Notes under the pieces: model-generated
What the model was told of the DNA's origin: nothing
What the model saw: only the letters and a program-made list of their open reading frames with translations
Database searches by the model: none
Shown: in pieces, positions 1 through 6,607 of the stretch
Position numbering within the stretch: the first letter of the stretch is position 1
Layout: each line of letters begins with the position of its first letter
DNA from: Armatimonadota bacterium
GTDB lineage: Bacteria > Armatimonadota > UBA10988 > DTZQ01
Direction: 5' to 3'
NCBI GenBank assembly: GCA_012961305.1
Contig: DTZQ01000568.1
Coordinates: 1 to 9,759, forward strand
Length of the DNA stretch: 9,759 nucleotides
Program-made: the position numbers and the translations under genes

Positions 1-826
1 CCAAGGGCACCTCCACCGGGGTCAGGGTGCCCAGTTCCGCCGGTTCCACCGTCCAGGTGATTTCCGCTTCGGGCATCATTTGACCCGCTCCATTGATGGC
101 TACTGCCACCAAGAGCCGCTCTTCCCCGCCGCGCAATTCCAGCCGGCGAGGGAACACCCGCAGGTGGGCAACTTCCTCATCAGGAACCACGGTGACCTGG
201 GCAGAAGCGGAAAGGGTGTCATTGAGGGTGGCCACCACTTGTCCCGTGCCCACGTGAGTACCGATAAAAATGCCCTCGCGGGAGACCACACCGACCGGCG
301 GTTCCCCTTCCGGCCCGGTGACCGTCCAGGTGGGATGCACATGGAGGAGCCGTCCGGCGGCGTTGCGCACCAGGGCCCGGAAGCGGATGCTTTCCTGTAC
401 CCCCACCGTAGCGGAGGCCGGCCGCAACTCGATGGAGGCTGGTTCCCGCGAAAGGGCCGAGGGCAGGAGGGTGATGTCCATCTCCACCACTTGCCCCTCG
501 GGAATGGTCAAATCCAAACGCACCCCTTCGTACGGAGAAGAACCCTCCGGCAGTTTAACTACCAGCGAAATTGGCCCCTCGGGCAGGCCGGTCAGTTGGT
601 AGGAACCGTCCTCTGCGGTGACTACTGCTTGCCCCGTGCCCAGCACCTCCACAATGGCCCCGGCTATGGGCCGAGAGGGGTCTGAAGCATCCACCACTCG
701 TCCCCGCAGCCCCGCGGCCTCATTTCCCCCCGGCACTTCAGGTGCAGTCCCGCTCCCCCCACAGCCAGCCAACCAAAGGGCCAAACAACCCCCTAAGAGA
801 AGGATGAAAATTTGCCTTGGTCGCAT
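1..826 (-). CDS. Exported lipoprotein with carboxypeptidase-regulatory-like and bacterial Ig-like domains (C-terminus off the window)
   Basis: The ATG at 826 is preceded by a Shine-Dalgarno-like GGGAG at 834-838. The frame is open to base 2, giving 275 codons, and the gene continues past the left edge. Residues 1-22 form a lipoprotein signal: basic start MRPR, a hydrophobic stretch, and the lipobox LAGC with Cys22. A flexible Gly/Pro/Ser stretch follows. Residues 38-120 resemble a carboxypeptidase regulatory-like beta-sandwich (GRVVDA, then EDGSYQLTGLPEG). Residues 128-215 resemble a BIG2-type Ig-like domain (TWTV, then SREGIF, ending QVTVVP), and a second such domain starts near 218. No catalytic motif is visible, so a surface-anchored structural, adhesive or ligand-binding role is likely but unproven. 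It is separated from the upstream operon by about 415 bases and probably has its own promoter. The lipoprotein call is firm; the function is unknown. Confidence 0.85.
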   Translation of the reverse strand, partial: MRPRQIFILLLGGCLALWLAGCGGSGTAPEVPGGNEAAGLRGRVVDASDPSRPIAGAIVEVLGTGQAVVTAEDGSYQLTGLPEGPISLVVKLPEGSSPYEGVRLDLTIPEGQVVEMDITLLPSALSREPASIELRPASATVGVQESIRFRALVRNAAGRLLHVHPTWTVTGPEGEPPVGVVSREGIFIGTHVGTGQVVATLNDTLSASAQVTVVPDEEVAHLRVFPRRLELRGGEERLLVAVAINGAGQMMPEAEITWTVEPAELGTLTPVEVPL

Positions 827-901
827 AGCCTTTCTCCCTTATGTCTCCGCAGTAAAAGAGCAGTTTACAGTTGTTATTGTTTTACCCGGTGGTCTAAGCC
901 C
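827..901 (-). other. AT-richer leader upstream of the lipoprotein gene
   Basis: This stretch lies between the stop of the PIN-like remnant and the lipoprotein start, and it is clearly richer in A and T than its surroundings. A promoter is expected here because the preceding operon ends more than 400 bases upstream. On the minus strand a TAAACT hexamer could act as a -10 element, but no convincing -35 sits at the right distance, so no promoter is called. The only clear signal is the ribosome-binding site at 834-838. Confidence 0.35.
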
Positions 902-1219
902 TTAAACACCAGGAATCGGGCCCCGTTCGGGTAAAGGGTCAATTGACCATTTTGAACTCCCTCCGTGCACTCTGGGCTTCGATGGTTTGCTCCAAACCTC
1001 GCTCGGAGAAGCAAAATGAGTCACATTCGCAGTGTACAACCTTGCCCCTTCGGGCACCTCCAGCAAGATAATCACATCCGCCAGTCGCCAACCGTTGCGC
1101 TGGCTGCCCGTCGGAGAGTACTTCGGGTAAGGGGCAGGGCCCAATCCTTCCTGAACCAAGCGTTTCAGGGAAGGGGGATGTGGGGCCAGAAAATGGCGCA
1201 GGCTACGGCTACTCGCTCC
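902..1219 (-). pseudogene. Remnant resembling the C-terminal part of a PIN-domain protein
   Basis: The frame is open from just after a TGA at 1220-1222 to a TAA at 902-904, about 105 codons. It has no ATG; the only candidate start is a TTG at 1159 without a good ribosome-binding site. The residues look protein-like: PPSLKRLVQEGLG, then GSQRNGWRLADVIILLEVPE, then GARLYTANVTHF. An Asp within a hydrophobic helix followed by a (L/I)xTxNxxHF motif is the usual end of PIN (VapC/PilT N-terminal) nuclease domains. The N-terminal half of such a domain, with the first acidic residues, is absent, because the frame begins 20 bases past the stop of the upstream gene. The tail beyond HF is rich in Ser, Pro and Lys and may be out of register. 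It is most likely a decayed fragment left by a deletion. It could instead be a small novel ORF or a chance open frame. The family assignment is by motif only. Confidence 0.4.
937..948. repeat. 12-base perfect palindrome, possible operator
   Basis: GGTCAATTGACC reads identically on both strands. It lies about 110 bases upstream of the lipoprotein start, inside the tail of the PIN-like remnant. Such symmetry is typical of dimeric regulator sites, but a single copy could be chance. No second copy was noticed in this intergenic region. Confidence 0.25.
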
Positions 1220-1241
1220 TCAATTCAGCCTTGACTGAGCA

Positions 1242-4200
1242 CTACTCCGTCTCCTGGCGGCGGGTGTCCAGTTTCACCACGGCGTGGGCCTCGTTTTCGG
1301 CCGCGTCCCGCGCCCGCAGTTCCAGTTCCAGGGCATATTCAGCACTCTCAATGGTTCCCAAATCCAGGGTCACGTCTTCGTAGGGGGAGTCGAAAATGCC
1401 GTCCGCGGCGATGAGGGCCGTCCAGTCCCGGGTAATCGTTGTTTCTTTTTCAGGCCGTTTCAGGGTCAGTTGGAACCGATATTCCGCGCTGGTGAGGTGA
1501 GTCGTCGCGTCGTTGAGGGTTATCCGCAGGCGCACTGGCTGGCCCTGAGCCTTTTTGATGGCCGTCTGCACGCGCTCCGGGAAAAGCAGGATGACCGGCT
1601 CGGTGTTGTCCACAGCGAAAGGCTCGGTAATGACTTCAACGCTCTGGGGGTCGTCGGGATTGCTGGTGCGGTCGGAAGCGACGACTTTGAGGCGATAGTG
1701 CCCATCGGGCACCTTCGTGGTGTCCCACTCCAGGCTGGCTTTGGTCAGGGGCTTTTCCTTTTCCGGGACCGGTTTTTCCTCCTTTGCCGCTTCCGCCCGG
1801 CCCGGAGGGGCCTTCTCGGCTTTTTCCTCCTTGGGGGCCTCGCCCTTTCCTTCCGCGACGGCTACCACCTGGCCACCTTTCCCCTCCCCGGCTGCCCACT
1901 GGACAGCACTTTCGGCCGGGCCTTCGGGAGTTGGACGGGGGGACGAGGGTTCCTCTTTCTTTTCTTGTTGTTTCGCCGGCTGTTCTTCTTTCTGCTTGCT
2001 CGGCTGCTCCGCCGCCTTTTCCTCTCGACCTTTTTCGCCTATCTTGGTCCAGGTCACCCCGTCGTCGGGGGAGTAAAATACCTCATAGGTCAAAGTGTCC
2101 TTGTCCGGGTCTTCGGCTGACCAACGCAGGGTTACTTTGCCCGCCAGGGCTTGGCCCGTTTTAGGCTCCTTGAAGGTCAATTTCGGGGGTTGGTTGAAAG
2201 TGCGGTAGAACACCTGTACGCGCCGCAGGATGGCCGGCCCCTGCCCGCTGGCGTAGAAGTTGGCGCGGTACTGAATGTACCGGCCGGGGGGGCTGGCGAT
2301 AGGGCTGCCGTAGTCGGCGGCGTAGGGCGGTGACCAATCGCTCCAGCCCTCATCGGGCAGGGCCGTGTTCCCCGTGCGGGTCTGGAAGGTGATTTGAGTG
2401 CCCGGAACTGGGGCTCGCTCCCAGCGCAGCAGGCCCCACCGCGCCACTGTACCTGCATCGTGCACTGGCGAGAGGTAGGTGCCCTGTCGCCCTCCGTCCA
2501 AGTTCAACCGCAGCACCCGCCCCGAACCAGCCGTGGTAGCAAACAGAGGGCCTTCGCCCCTGCGGGCCAAATGCAGCACATAGGGCTCCTCAGGCTCGTA
2601 CAGCAAGGACACCGTTTCGTCGGGAGCCAGACGGTACACTTTGCCTTCCTCCCCTGTGCCCACGTACACGTTGCCCGCCGCATCGGCCAGGAGCGCGTAA
2701 ATGTGTTTCTCTTTCACCTCGAGCACCCGCTTGGCCATGCCCTGAGGGGTTATTTTGTACACCCGGCCTTTGGGCGTGCCACCCGCGTAGACGTTGCCCT
2801 GCCGGTCCACGGCAATACTCAGCACCGCCGTCTGCGGCATTTCAAACAGCGACCGGGCGCCAGCCGCCGGGTCCAGGCGGTACACTTTGCCCTTCGGATA
2901 GGTGCCCAGGTACACGCAGTTGTCTGGCCCCACGGTTAGGGCTAACACGTGTCGGTCAGGGGCCTGAAAGACCTCCTCGAACTCCCCCTGGGGGGAAATG
3001 CGGTACACTCGTCCTTCGGGGCCCGTTCCGGCGTAGAGTTGGCCGGTATGGCCTGCGGCCAGGGCCCACACGTAGAGGACCGGCAGGGTCACCAACTTGC
3101 TTACCTCGCCTTCTGCCAGGCGGTAAACGGTTCCCGAAGGAATGCCGGCGAAGTAAACCGTGTCTTCGTGGATGGCGACTGCGTGCACCCCTACTTCGTC
3201 GCCGTCGAAGACCTCGGTGGTCTCTCCATTGGGGGCAATACGGAACAACTTGCCTTCCGCCCAACTGCCCACGTACACGTTCCCGGCTGCATCTACCGCC
3301 TGCTGCCAGGCGCGGGCGCAGGGCGGCTGGGCCAGGGGTTCCACGGCTGGGGCCAGTACCACTTCTCCCTGCCCGCTCAGGTAGGTTCCCTCGAACTCTC
3401 CGGTGGCGAAGTCCTCCTTGCTGGTCTGCACCCAGGTTTTGGGGGGACGGGCCAGAGGTTTGCTCTTGGCCTTTTTCTTTTTCCGCTCCTCCAGGGCCTC
3501 TTCCGGCAGTTGGGGCGGAGTGAAGTCCAACTTTTCCACCTCCTCCCAGGTGGGCATCTCCGGCGGTTCCTCCGGCTTTAACTCGTCCGTAACGTCTGGC
3601 GGAGGGGAGGGTTCCTTTTCGGGAGTCCCTTCTTTTTCCTCTTCGCGAGGGGCTTCCTCTTTTTTCCTCTCTGGTTCCTCCCGCTGCTCCTGTTCCCCCA
3701 CCTCTGCCGGCCAATAGTGCACCACTGGGGGGGCAGTTGCTAAGGGGGGCCTAAGGGGGGGAGATTCCCCAGCCGCACCGAGGATAACCATAGCCCGCTC
3801 GGCCACACCCTCTTGGCGGGGAGCCCCTTCGGGACGGACGGTAGGGGGTTTGACCTTATCCTTCTCCTTCGTTTCCACCTTCAAGGTAAGCAGGGCGGCG
3901 CCGGATACAATCCAATCCAAGTCCAGGGCCTGTTCGACTACATCGCGGATGAGCCGCACGTGTCCGGTGTGGGAGGCCCGCAGGACTTGGCTGAAGGGAA
4001 CTGGCAGGTCGGGCAATTGGTGCCCCTCTATTTCCAGTCCCACCGTGGGCCGCACCATTTCCACCAGCAGTTGGTTGTTGCGCTCTCGGGCCTGAATAAG
4101 GGCCAGCATTTGCTCCAGAGAAGTCGGTTTGGGGTCCACTTTGCCCAACCGCCGTTTCAGGTAGGCTGCACTCTGGCCCCCTATCAGGCCGATAGTGAGG

Positions 4201-5732
4201 CGACCTTCGGGGGTGTTCTCCGGCACGGTGAGGGTGATTTGGCGGAGTACTTCTGGCTCGTTGTAGGGCTTGAGGTACACGCTCAGTTGGATGGTGTCGC
4301 CCGGCTTGACCTTCTCCCGGTCGGCAAAGGCGCGTTCAACTGTGGCTGTGCGCCGTTCTGGGAGCAGTTCCACAGCGGCTTTGACCTCCTCCACCTCCAC
4401 CTCGCGGAAGGGGTTGTCGGACAGGGTTTCCAAGATTTGCGCCAATTCCCCTACGGGGCTGGAGCCTCCTAAGAAGATGAAAAACCCGCCCCCGGCTTTG
4501 GCGGGGAAGAGGTTCTCCCGCTCGATGGGCGGTAGGCCCTTAGGCTTAACCCACAGGCGCATCCGCGTAATCCCTTCGGGATTGGAGGGCACAACGCTGT
4601 CTATGGCTCCCGAGAGCAGGCTGTACATCAGGCCCGCAGTGAAATCGCGGTGCCGAATGACTTCCATTCGGTAGTCCCGCTCCAAACCCCGCTCTCGGTC
4701 CACCACGGCGAAATTGGCCGGCACCATAGGGGCCTTTTCTCCCAAATGCCCGCCCACGCAGGTGAGGCGGTCCTGGATGACGCGGCCTATTTCCTCCAGC
4801 GGGGCCGCGAACTTGAAGGAGAAACTCAAACTGGGCAGGACGCCTAAGACGTAGGCACTGGTCAGGGGGAACTCCACCTCGCCCAAGCCCATGAAGGGGT
4901 GGCCGAAAGCCAACACCAAATCTTCGTCTAAATAGGTCAGGGTGCCGATGGCGGTCATTTCAACGTCCCCCCGGGCCAACTGCACCCCTACCGCCGCCCC
5001 CGGCTCCAGAACAGGCTGGGCGTCTGGGGGCGGGTCAGCAAAACCACCCGCGGCAATGGGGACGACGTTGTACGGCTCCAGCAGTTTCTCCAGGTAGCGC
5101 ATTCCCACCCGACCCAAACCGGTAACCATCAGCGGAGTGGCTACGGGGGTGAGCACCATTGTACCGGGCGCGTGCAGGTGGGCGGCCTCCTCGAGGTTGG
5201 GGGCCACGACCGCTTCCCGGATGAGTTGTCCCTCAATCCGCAGCGGGCCTCCGGCTACCCGCAGCCGGCCCGTGGCTCCGCCGCGGGAGCGGGTTTCGCC
5301 CGTGCGGACGCGGGGGAAATCCTGGGGCGAATAGGCTTCCAGCATTTCGGCAATGGGGGTCACCCCGGCGATGGGCACTTTGGCGAAGGACCAAGCGTAG
5401 GCCACAGCCCCGATGAGTTTCCCCTCCACGAAAATCGGCGTGCCGCTCATGCCCTGAAGGATGCCCAACTCCCGCTCTACAATCGGCCCGGAGTCAATGC
5501 GTACCAGAATCAAATCGCTGGCAAAGTCCCACTTCTCCAGCACGCCGACGATGGTTACTGCAAACCCCTCGATTTTCACCCCCTCGAACACCGTACGGCC
5601 CACGCCCTTCATGCCGGGACGCAGTTCCTCCACGGCCATGATTTCCGGCGCGGCCGCCAGCCGGTTCAGTCCTACCCCCAATATTAGCAGCCCCCAACTG
5701 ATGATTTGGCCCCCAGTTAGTCTGTACCTCAT
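1242..5732 (-). CDS. Large exported S55 (SpoIVB-type) peptidase-domain protein fused to a seven-bladed beta-propeller and Ig/FN3-like domains
   Basis: 1496 residues. The ATG at 5732 overlaps the upstream stop (ATGA) and follows GGAGGAGG at 5737-5744. Residues 1-28 are a signal peptide ending AAA. Residues 30-385 resemble the S55 domain: EELRPGMKGVGRTVFEG, then GILQGMSGTP with likely nucleophile Ser96, and GTLTYLDEDLVLAFGHPF with His278. Asp80 lies 16 residues before the serine, close to the Asp-Ser spacing I recall for SpoIVB. Residues 460-620 look beta-rich. Residues 622-770 are a Pro/Glu/Lys linker. Residues 805-1085 hold seven propeller blades. Residues 1085-1178 are a beta-sandwich-like segment. 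An FN3-like domain starts at 1182 (TLRWSAEDPD) and resumes near 1330 (PDGHYRLKVVASD) after a charged insert; a last Ig-like domain covers about 1380-1490. SpoIVB cleaves a membrane partner during sporulation; here a non-sporulation envelope protease or scaffold is inferred. Peptidase activity is unproven. Confidence 0.85.
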   Translation of the reverse strand: MRYRLTGGQIISWGLLILGVGLNRLAAAPEIMAVEELRPGMKGVGRTVFEGVKIEGFAVTIVGVLEKWDFASDLILVRIDSGPIVERELGILQGMSGTPIFVEGKLIGAVAYAWSFAKVPIAGVTPIAEMLEAYSPQDFPRVRTGETRSRGGATGRLRVAGGPLRIEGQLIREAVVAPNLEEAAHLHAPGTMVLTPVATPLMVTGLGRVGMRYLEKLLEPYNVVPIAAGGFADPPPDAQPVLEPGAAVGVQLARGDVEMTAIGTLTYLDEDLVLAFGHPFMGLGEVEFPLTSAYVLGVLPSLSFSFKFAAPLEEIGRVIQDRLTCVGGHLGEKAPMVPANFAVVDRERGLERDYRMEVIRHRDFTAGLMYSLLSGAIDSVVPSNPEGITRMRLWVKPKGLPPIERENLFPAKAGGGFFIFLGGSSPVGELAQILETLSDNPFREVEVEEVKAAVELLPERRTATVERAFADREKVKPGDTIQLSVYLKPYNEPEVLRQITLTVPENTPEGRLTIGLIGGQSAAYLKRRLGKVDPKPTSLEQMLALIQARERNNQLLVEMVRPTVGLEIEGHQLPDLPVPFSQVLRASHTGHVRLIRDVVEQALDLDWIVSGAALLTLKVETKEKDKVKPPTVRPEGAPRQEGVAERAMVILGAAGESPPLRPPLATAPPVVHYWPAEVGEQEQREEPERKKEEAPREEEKEGTPEKEPSPPPDVTDELKPEEPPEMPTWEEVEKLDFTPPQLPEEALEERKKKKAKSKPLARPPKTWVQTSKEDFATGEFEGTYLSGQGEVVLAPAVEPLAQPPCARAWQQAVDAAGNVYVGSWAEGKLFRIAPNGETTEVFDGDEVGVHAVAIHEDTVYFAGIPSGTVYRLAEGEVSKLVTLPVLYVWALAAGHTGQLYAGTGPEGRVYRISPQGEFEEVFQAPDRHVLALTVGPDNCVYLGTYPKGKVYRLDPAAGARSLFEMPQTAVLSIAVDRQGNVYAGGTPKGRVYKITPQGMAKRVLEVKEKHIYALLADAAGNVYVGTGEEGKVYRLAPDETVSLLYEPEEPYVLHLARRGEGPLFATTAGSGRVLRLNLDGGRQGTYLSPVHDAGTVARWGLLRWERAPVPGTQITFQTRTGNTALPDEGWSDWSPPYAADYGSPIASPPGRYIQYRANFYASGQGPAILRRVQVFYRTFNQPPKLTFKEPKTGQALAGKVTLRWSAEDPDKDTLTYEVFYSPDDGVTWTKIGEKGREEKAAEQPSKQKEEQPAKQQEKKEEPSSPRPTPEGPAESAVQWAAGEGKGGQVVAVAEGKGEAPKEEKAEKAPPGRAEAAKEEKPVPEKEKPLTKASLEWDTTKVPDGHYRLKVVASDRTSNPDDPQSVEVITEPFAVDNTEPVILLFPERVQTAIKKAQGQPVRLRITLNDATTHLTSAEYRFQLTLKRPEKETTITRDWTALIAADGIFDSPYEDVTLDLGTIESAEYALELELRARDAAENEAHAVVKLDTRRQETE
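1743..2033 (-). repeat. Low-complexity Lys/Glu/Pro/Ala-rich segment inside an FN3-like domain
   Basis: This segment encodes residues 1234-1330 of the S55/propeller protein. The composition is dominated by Lys, Glu, Ala, Pro and Gln with stretches such as EEKAAEQPSKQKEEQ. It interrupts a domain whose first strands (YEVFYSPDDGVTWTKIGEK) and last strands (LEWDTTKVPDGHYRLKVV) lie on either side. It is probably disordered. Confidence 0.8.
2478..3320 (-). repeat. Seven propeller-blade repeats within the S55/propeller gene
   Basis: These bases encode residues 805-1085. Each blade carries the pattern (G/D)-N-x-Y-x-G-(T/S)-x-x-x-G-(K/R)-(V/L)-(Y/F)-(R/K)-(L/I). The aromatic anchor falls at residues 820, 860, 900, 941, 982, 1023 and 1064, a period of 40-41. 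The last blade is degenerate (PLFATTAGSGRVLRL). Seven units match a closed NHL/WD40-like beta-propeller. At DNA level the copies are diverged, with short shared words such as ACGTACACGTT on the plus strand. Confidence 0.85.
3423..3869 (-). repeat. Low-complexity acidic/Pro-rich linker between the peptidase half and the propeller
   Basis: These bases encode residues 622-770. The segment is rich in Glu, Pro and Lys (for example EEPERKKEEAPREEEKEG) and ends with a basic patch, KKKKAKSK at 751-758. Three C-runs of 6-7 bases fall in it on the coding strand. It is probably a disordered tether and a candidate site for proteolytic separation of the two halves; that role is inferred. Confidence 0.75.
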
Positions 5733-5744
5733 GTTTCCTCCTCC
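5729..5744 (-). promoter_or_regulatory. Overlapping stop/start (ATGA) with strong ribosome-binding site
   Basis: The start codon at 5732-5730 and the stop at 5731-5729 share bases. GGAGGAGG at 5737-5744 lies 4 bases before the ATG and is made from the codons for the run of Glu near the end of the upstream protein. This arrangement supports translational coupling and fixes the start of the S55/propeller gene. Confidence 0.85.
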
Positions 5745-6604
5745 AGAACCGTTTTGACCTCAATCCGCAAACGCAGGGCGGAATCGACCGCTACTGGGTT
5801 GCCCTGGGCGTCGGCGACTTCAAAGGGCATCAGGATTCGCAAGTTCACCGTCAGGGGCCCGCTGGCCTCTACCACTACGCCCCGCGGGTAGGCGAAATAA
5901 GTGGTCATGGTTCCCGCAATTTTGCCCTTGAAGTCCACCGGCCCCATTCCGCCCAGTTCGCCTTTGAAGGTCACCGGCATCTCAAAAGTGGTCACCACTT
6001 TGGCGCAGGGTTCGCCCCGCCTTTCCCCCAGTTCCGTCAAATGTGAACGGACGCGGGCAGTGAGGATGGTCCCGTCCGGCAGGACTAAAGGAGCCTCCTC
6101 GCCCCATTCCTCCCCCAGGGTTAAATCCTTCTCCGGGAAGCCCACCGTACGCATAGCATTCAAGAGGCGCCCGAAGTCGAAAGGCAAACCCAGCAGGTTA
6201 GAGGGGGGTACGCTCCGCTCCGGCGGAATTGAAGTTTGGAAGCGGACAACCTTCCCGCGGGCGGTCAGGGTCATCACGAAATCCTGTTTGGGCAGGGGCA
6301 CCTCCTGCACCTGCTCGTTAACCCGGTACTGAACCTTGCCCGAGAGCACCCGCGCTTCAATTTCGTAAGCATCCTCGGCTGGGAGGTGGCGAAGGATTTT
6401 CCATTCCTCGCGGCCCTCGCCGGTTATCTGCACCGGCACAGCCTGGTTGCCGAACAGGGGTGAAATCAGTTCTCCCTCGCCGCGGAATTCGTCCCTGTAA
6501 CGCAGCGTTTGCCCTACGGGCAACTGATGTCGCAGGGTCACCGCCCATGCGCCCGTGGCGGCCAACCCCAACAGGCAAAGCCAACTTAATCGCCTTCGTT
6601 TCAT
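5729..6604 (-). CDS. Exported protein of unknown function, paralogue of the upstream gene product
   Basis: 291 residues. The ATG at 6604 follows AAAAGGAG at 6611-6618, which overlaps the end of the upstream gene, with only 3 bases between stop and start. Residues 1-21 form a signal peptide (MKRRRLSWLC basic/hydrophobic start, AWA cleavage site), with no lipobox. The mature part is predicted to be mostly beta. It shares with the upstream product the blocks GQTLRYRD (31-38), a (V/L)SG(R/K) turn, FPxxxxxLGxxW (156-167), the G-x-x-T/L-x-YFAY block near 231-239, and the tail (V/L)KT(V/I)L. The overall look recalls exported families such as DUF6263, but I cannot confirm membership. No catalytic residues stand out. 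The last Glu codons also form the ribosome-binding site of the S55/propeller gene, so the two are probably translationally coupled and their products may act together in the envelope. Confidence 0.85.
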   Translation of the reverse strand: MKRRRLSWLCLLGLAATGAWAVTLRHQLPVGQTLRYRDEFRGEGELISPLFGNQAVPVQITGEGREEWKILRHLPAEDAYEIEARVLSGKVQYRVNEQVQEVPLPKQDFVMTLTARGKVVRFQTSIPPERSVPPSNLLGLPFDFGRLLNAMRTVGFPEKDLTLGEEWGEEAPLVLPDGTILTARVRSHLTELGERRGEPCAKVVTTFEMPVTFKGELGGMGPVDFKGKIAGTMTTYFAYPRGVVVEASGPLTVNLRILMPFEVADAQGNPVAVDSALRLRIEVKTVLEEET

Positions 6605-6607
6605 TCG

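Noticed and set aside
80..685. Plus-strand open frame of 201 codons
   Set aside because: It lies opposite the lipoprotein gene, which has a signal peptide, lipobox, ribosome-binding site and domain-like sequence. The plus frame is rich in His, Gly and Arg and resembles nothing.
852..868. Hairpin GTAAA/TTTAC in the lipoprotein leader
   Set aside because: A 5-base, AT-rich stem with a 7-base loop is too weak to call a regulatory structure or terminator.
924..1138. Two copies of a TTCGGGTAA(A)GGG-like word in the intergenic region
   Set aside because: Only two imperfect copies of about 12 bases, more than 190 bases apart and both inside the same remnant frame; chance similarity is likely.
827..1241. 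Possible CRISPR, tRNA or small RNA in the intergenic gap
   Set aside because: No repeat-spacer pattern, no cloverleaf with a TTCGA-type arm, and no terminator-like hairpin with a T-run were found.
1284..2120. Long plus-strand open frame of 278 codons opposite the S55/propeller gene
   Set aside because: It is antisense to a clearly domain-bearing frame, shows phenylalanine/leucine/arginine-rich junk complementary to the charged linker codons, and has no recognisable domain. It is a shadow frame.
2956..3714. Minus-strand open frame of 252 codons in a second frame within the S55/propeller gene
   Set aside because: Its Gly/Arg/Pro-rich composition is typical of an out-of-frame reading of GC-rich linker and propeller codons. 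The in-frame protein has seven clear blades there.
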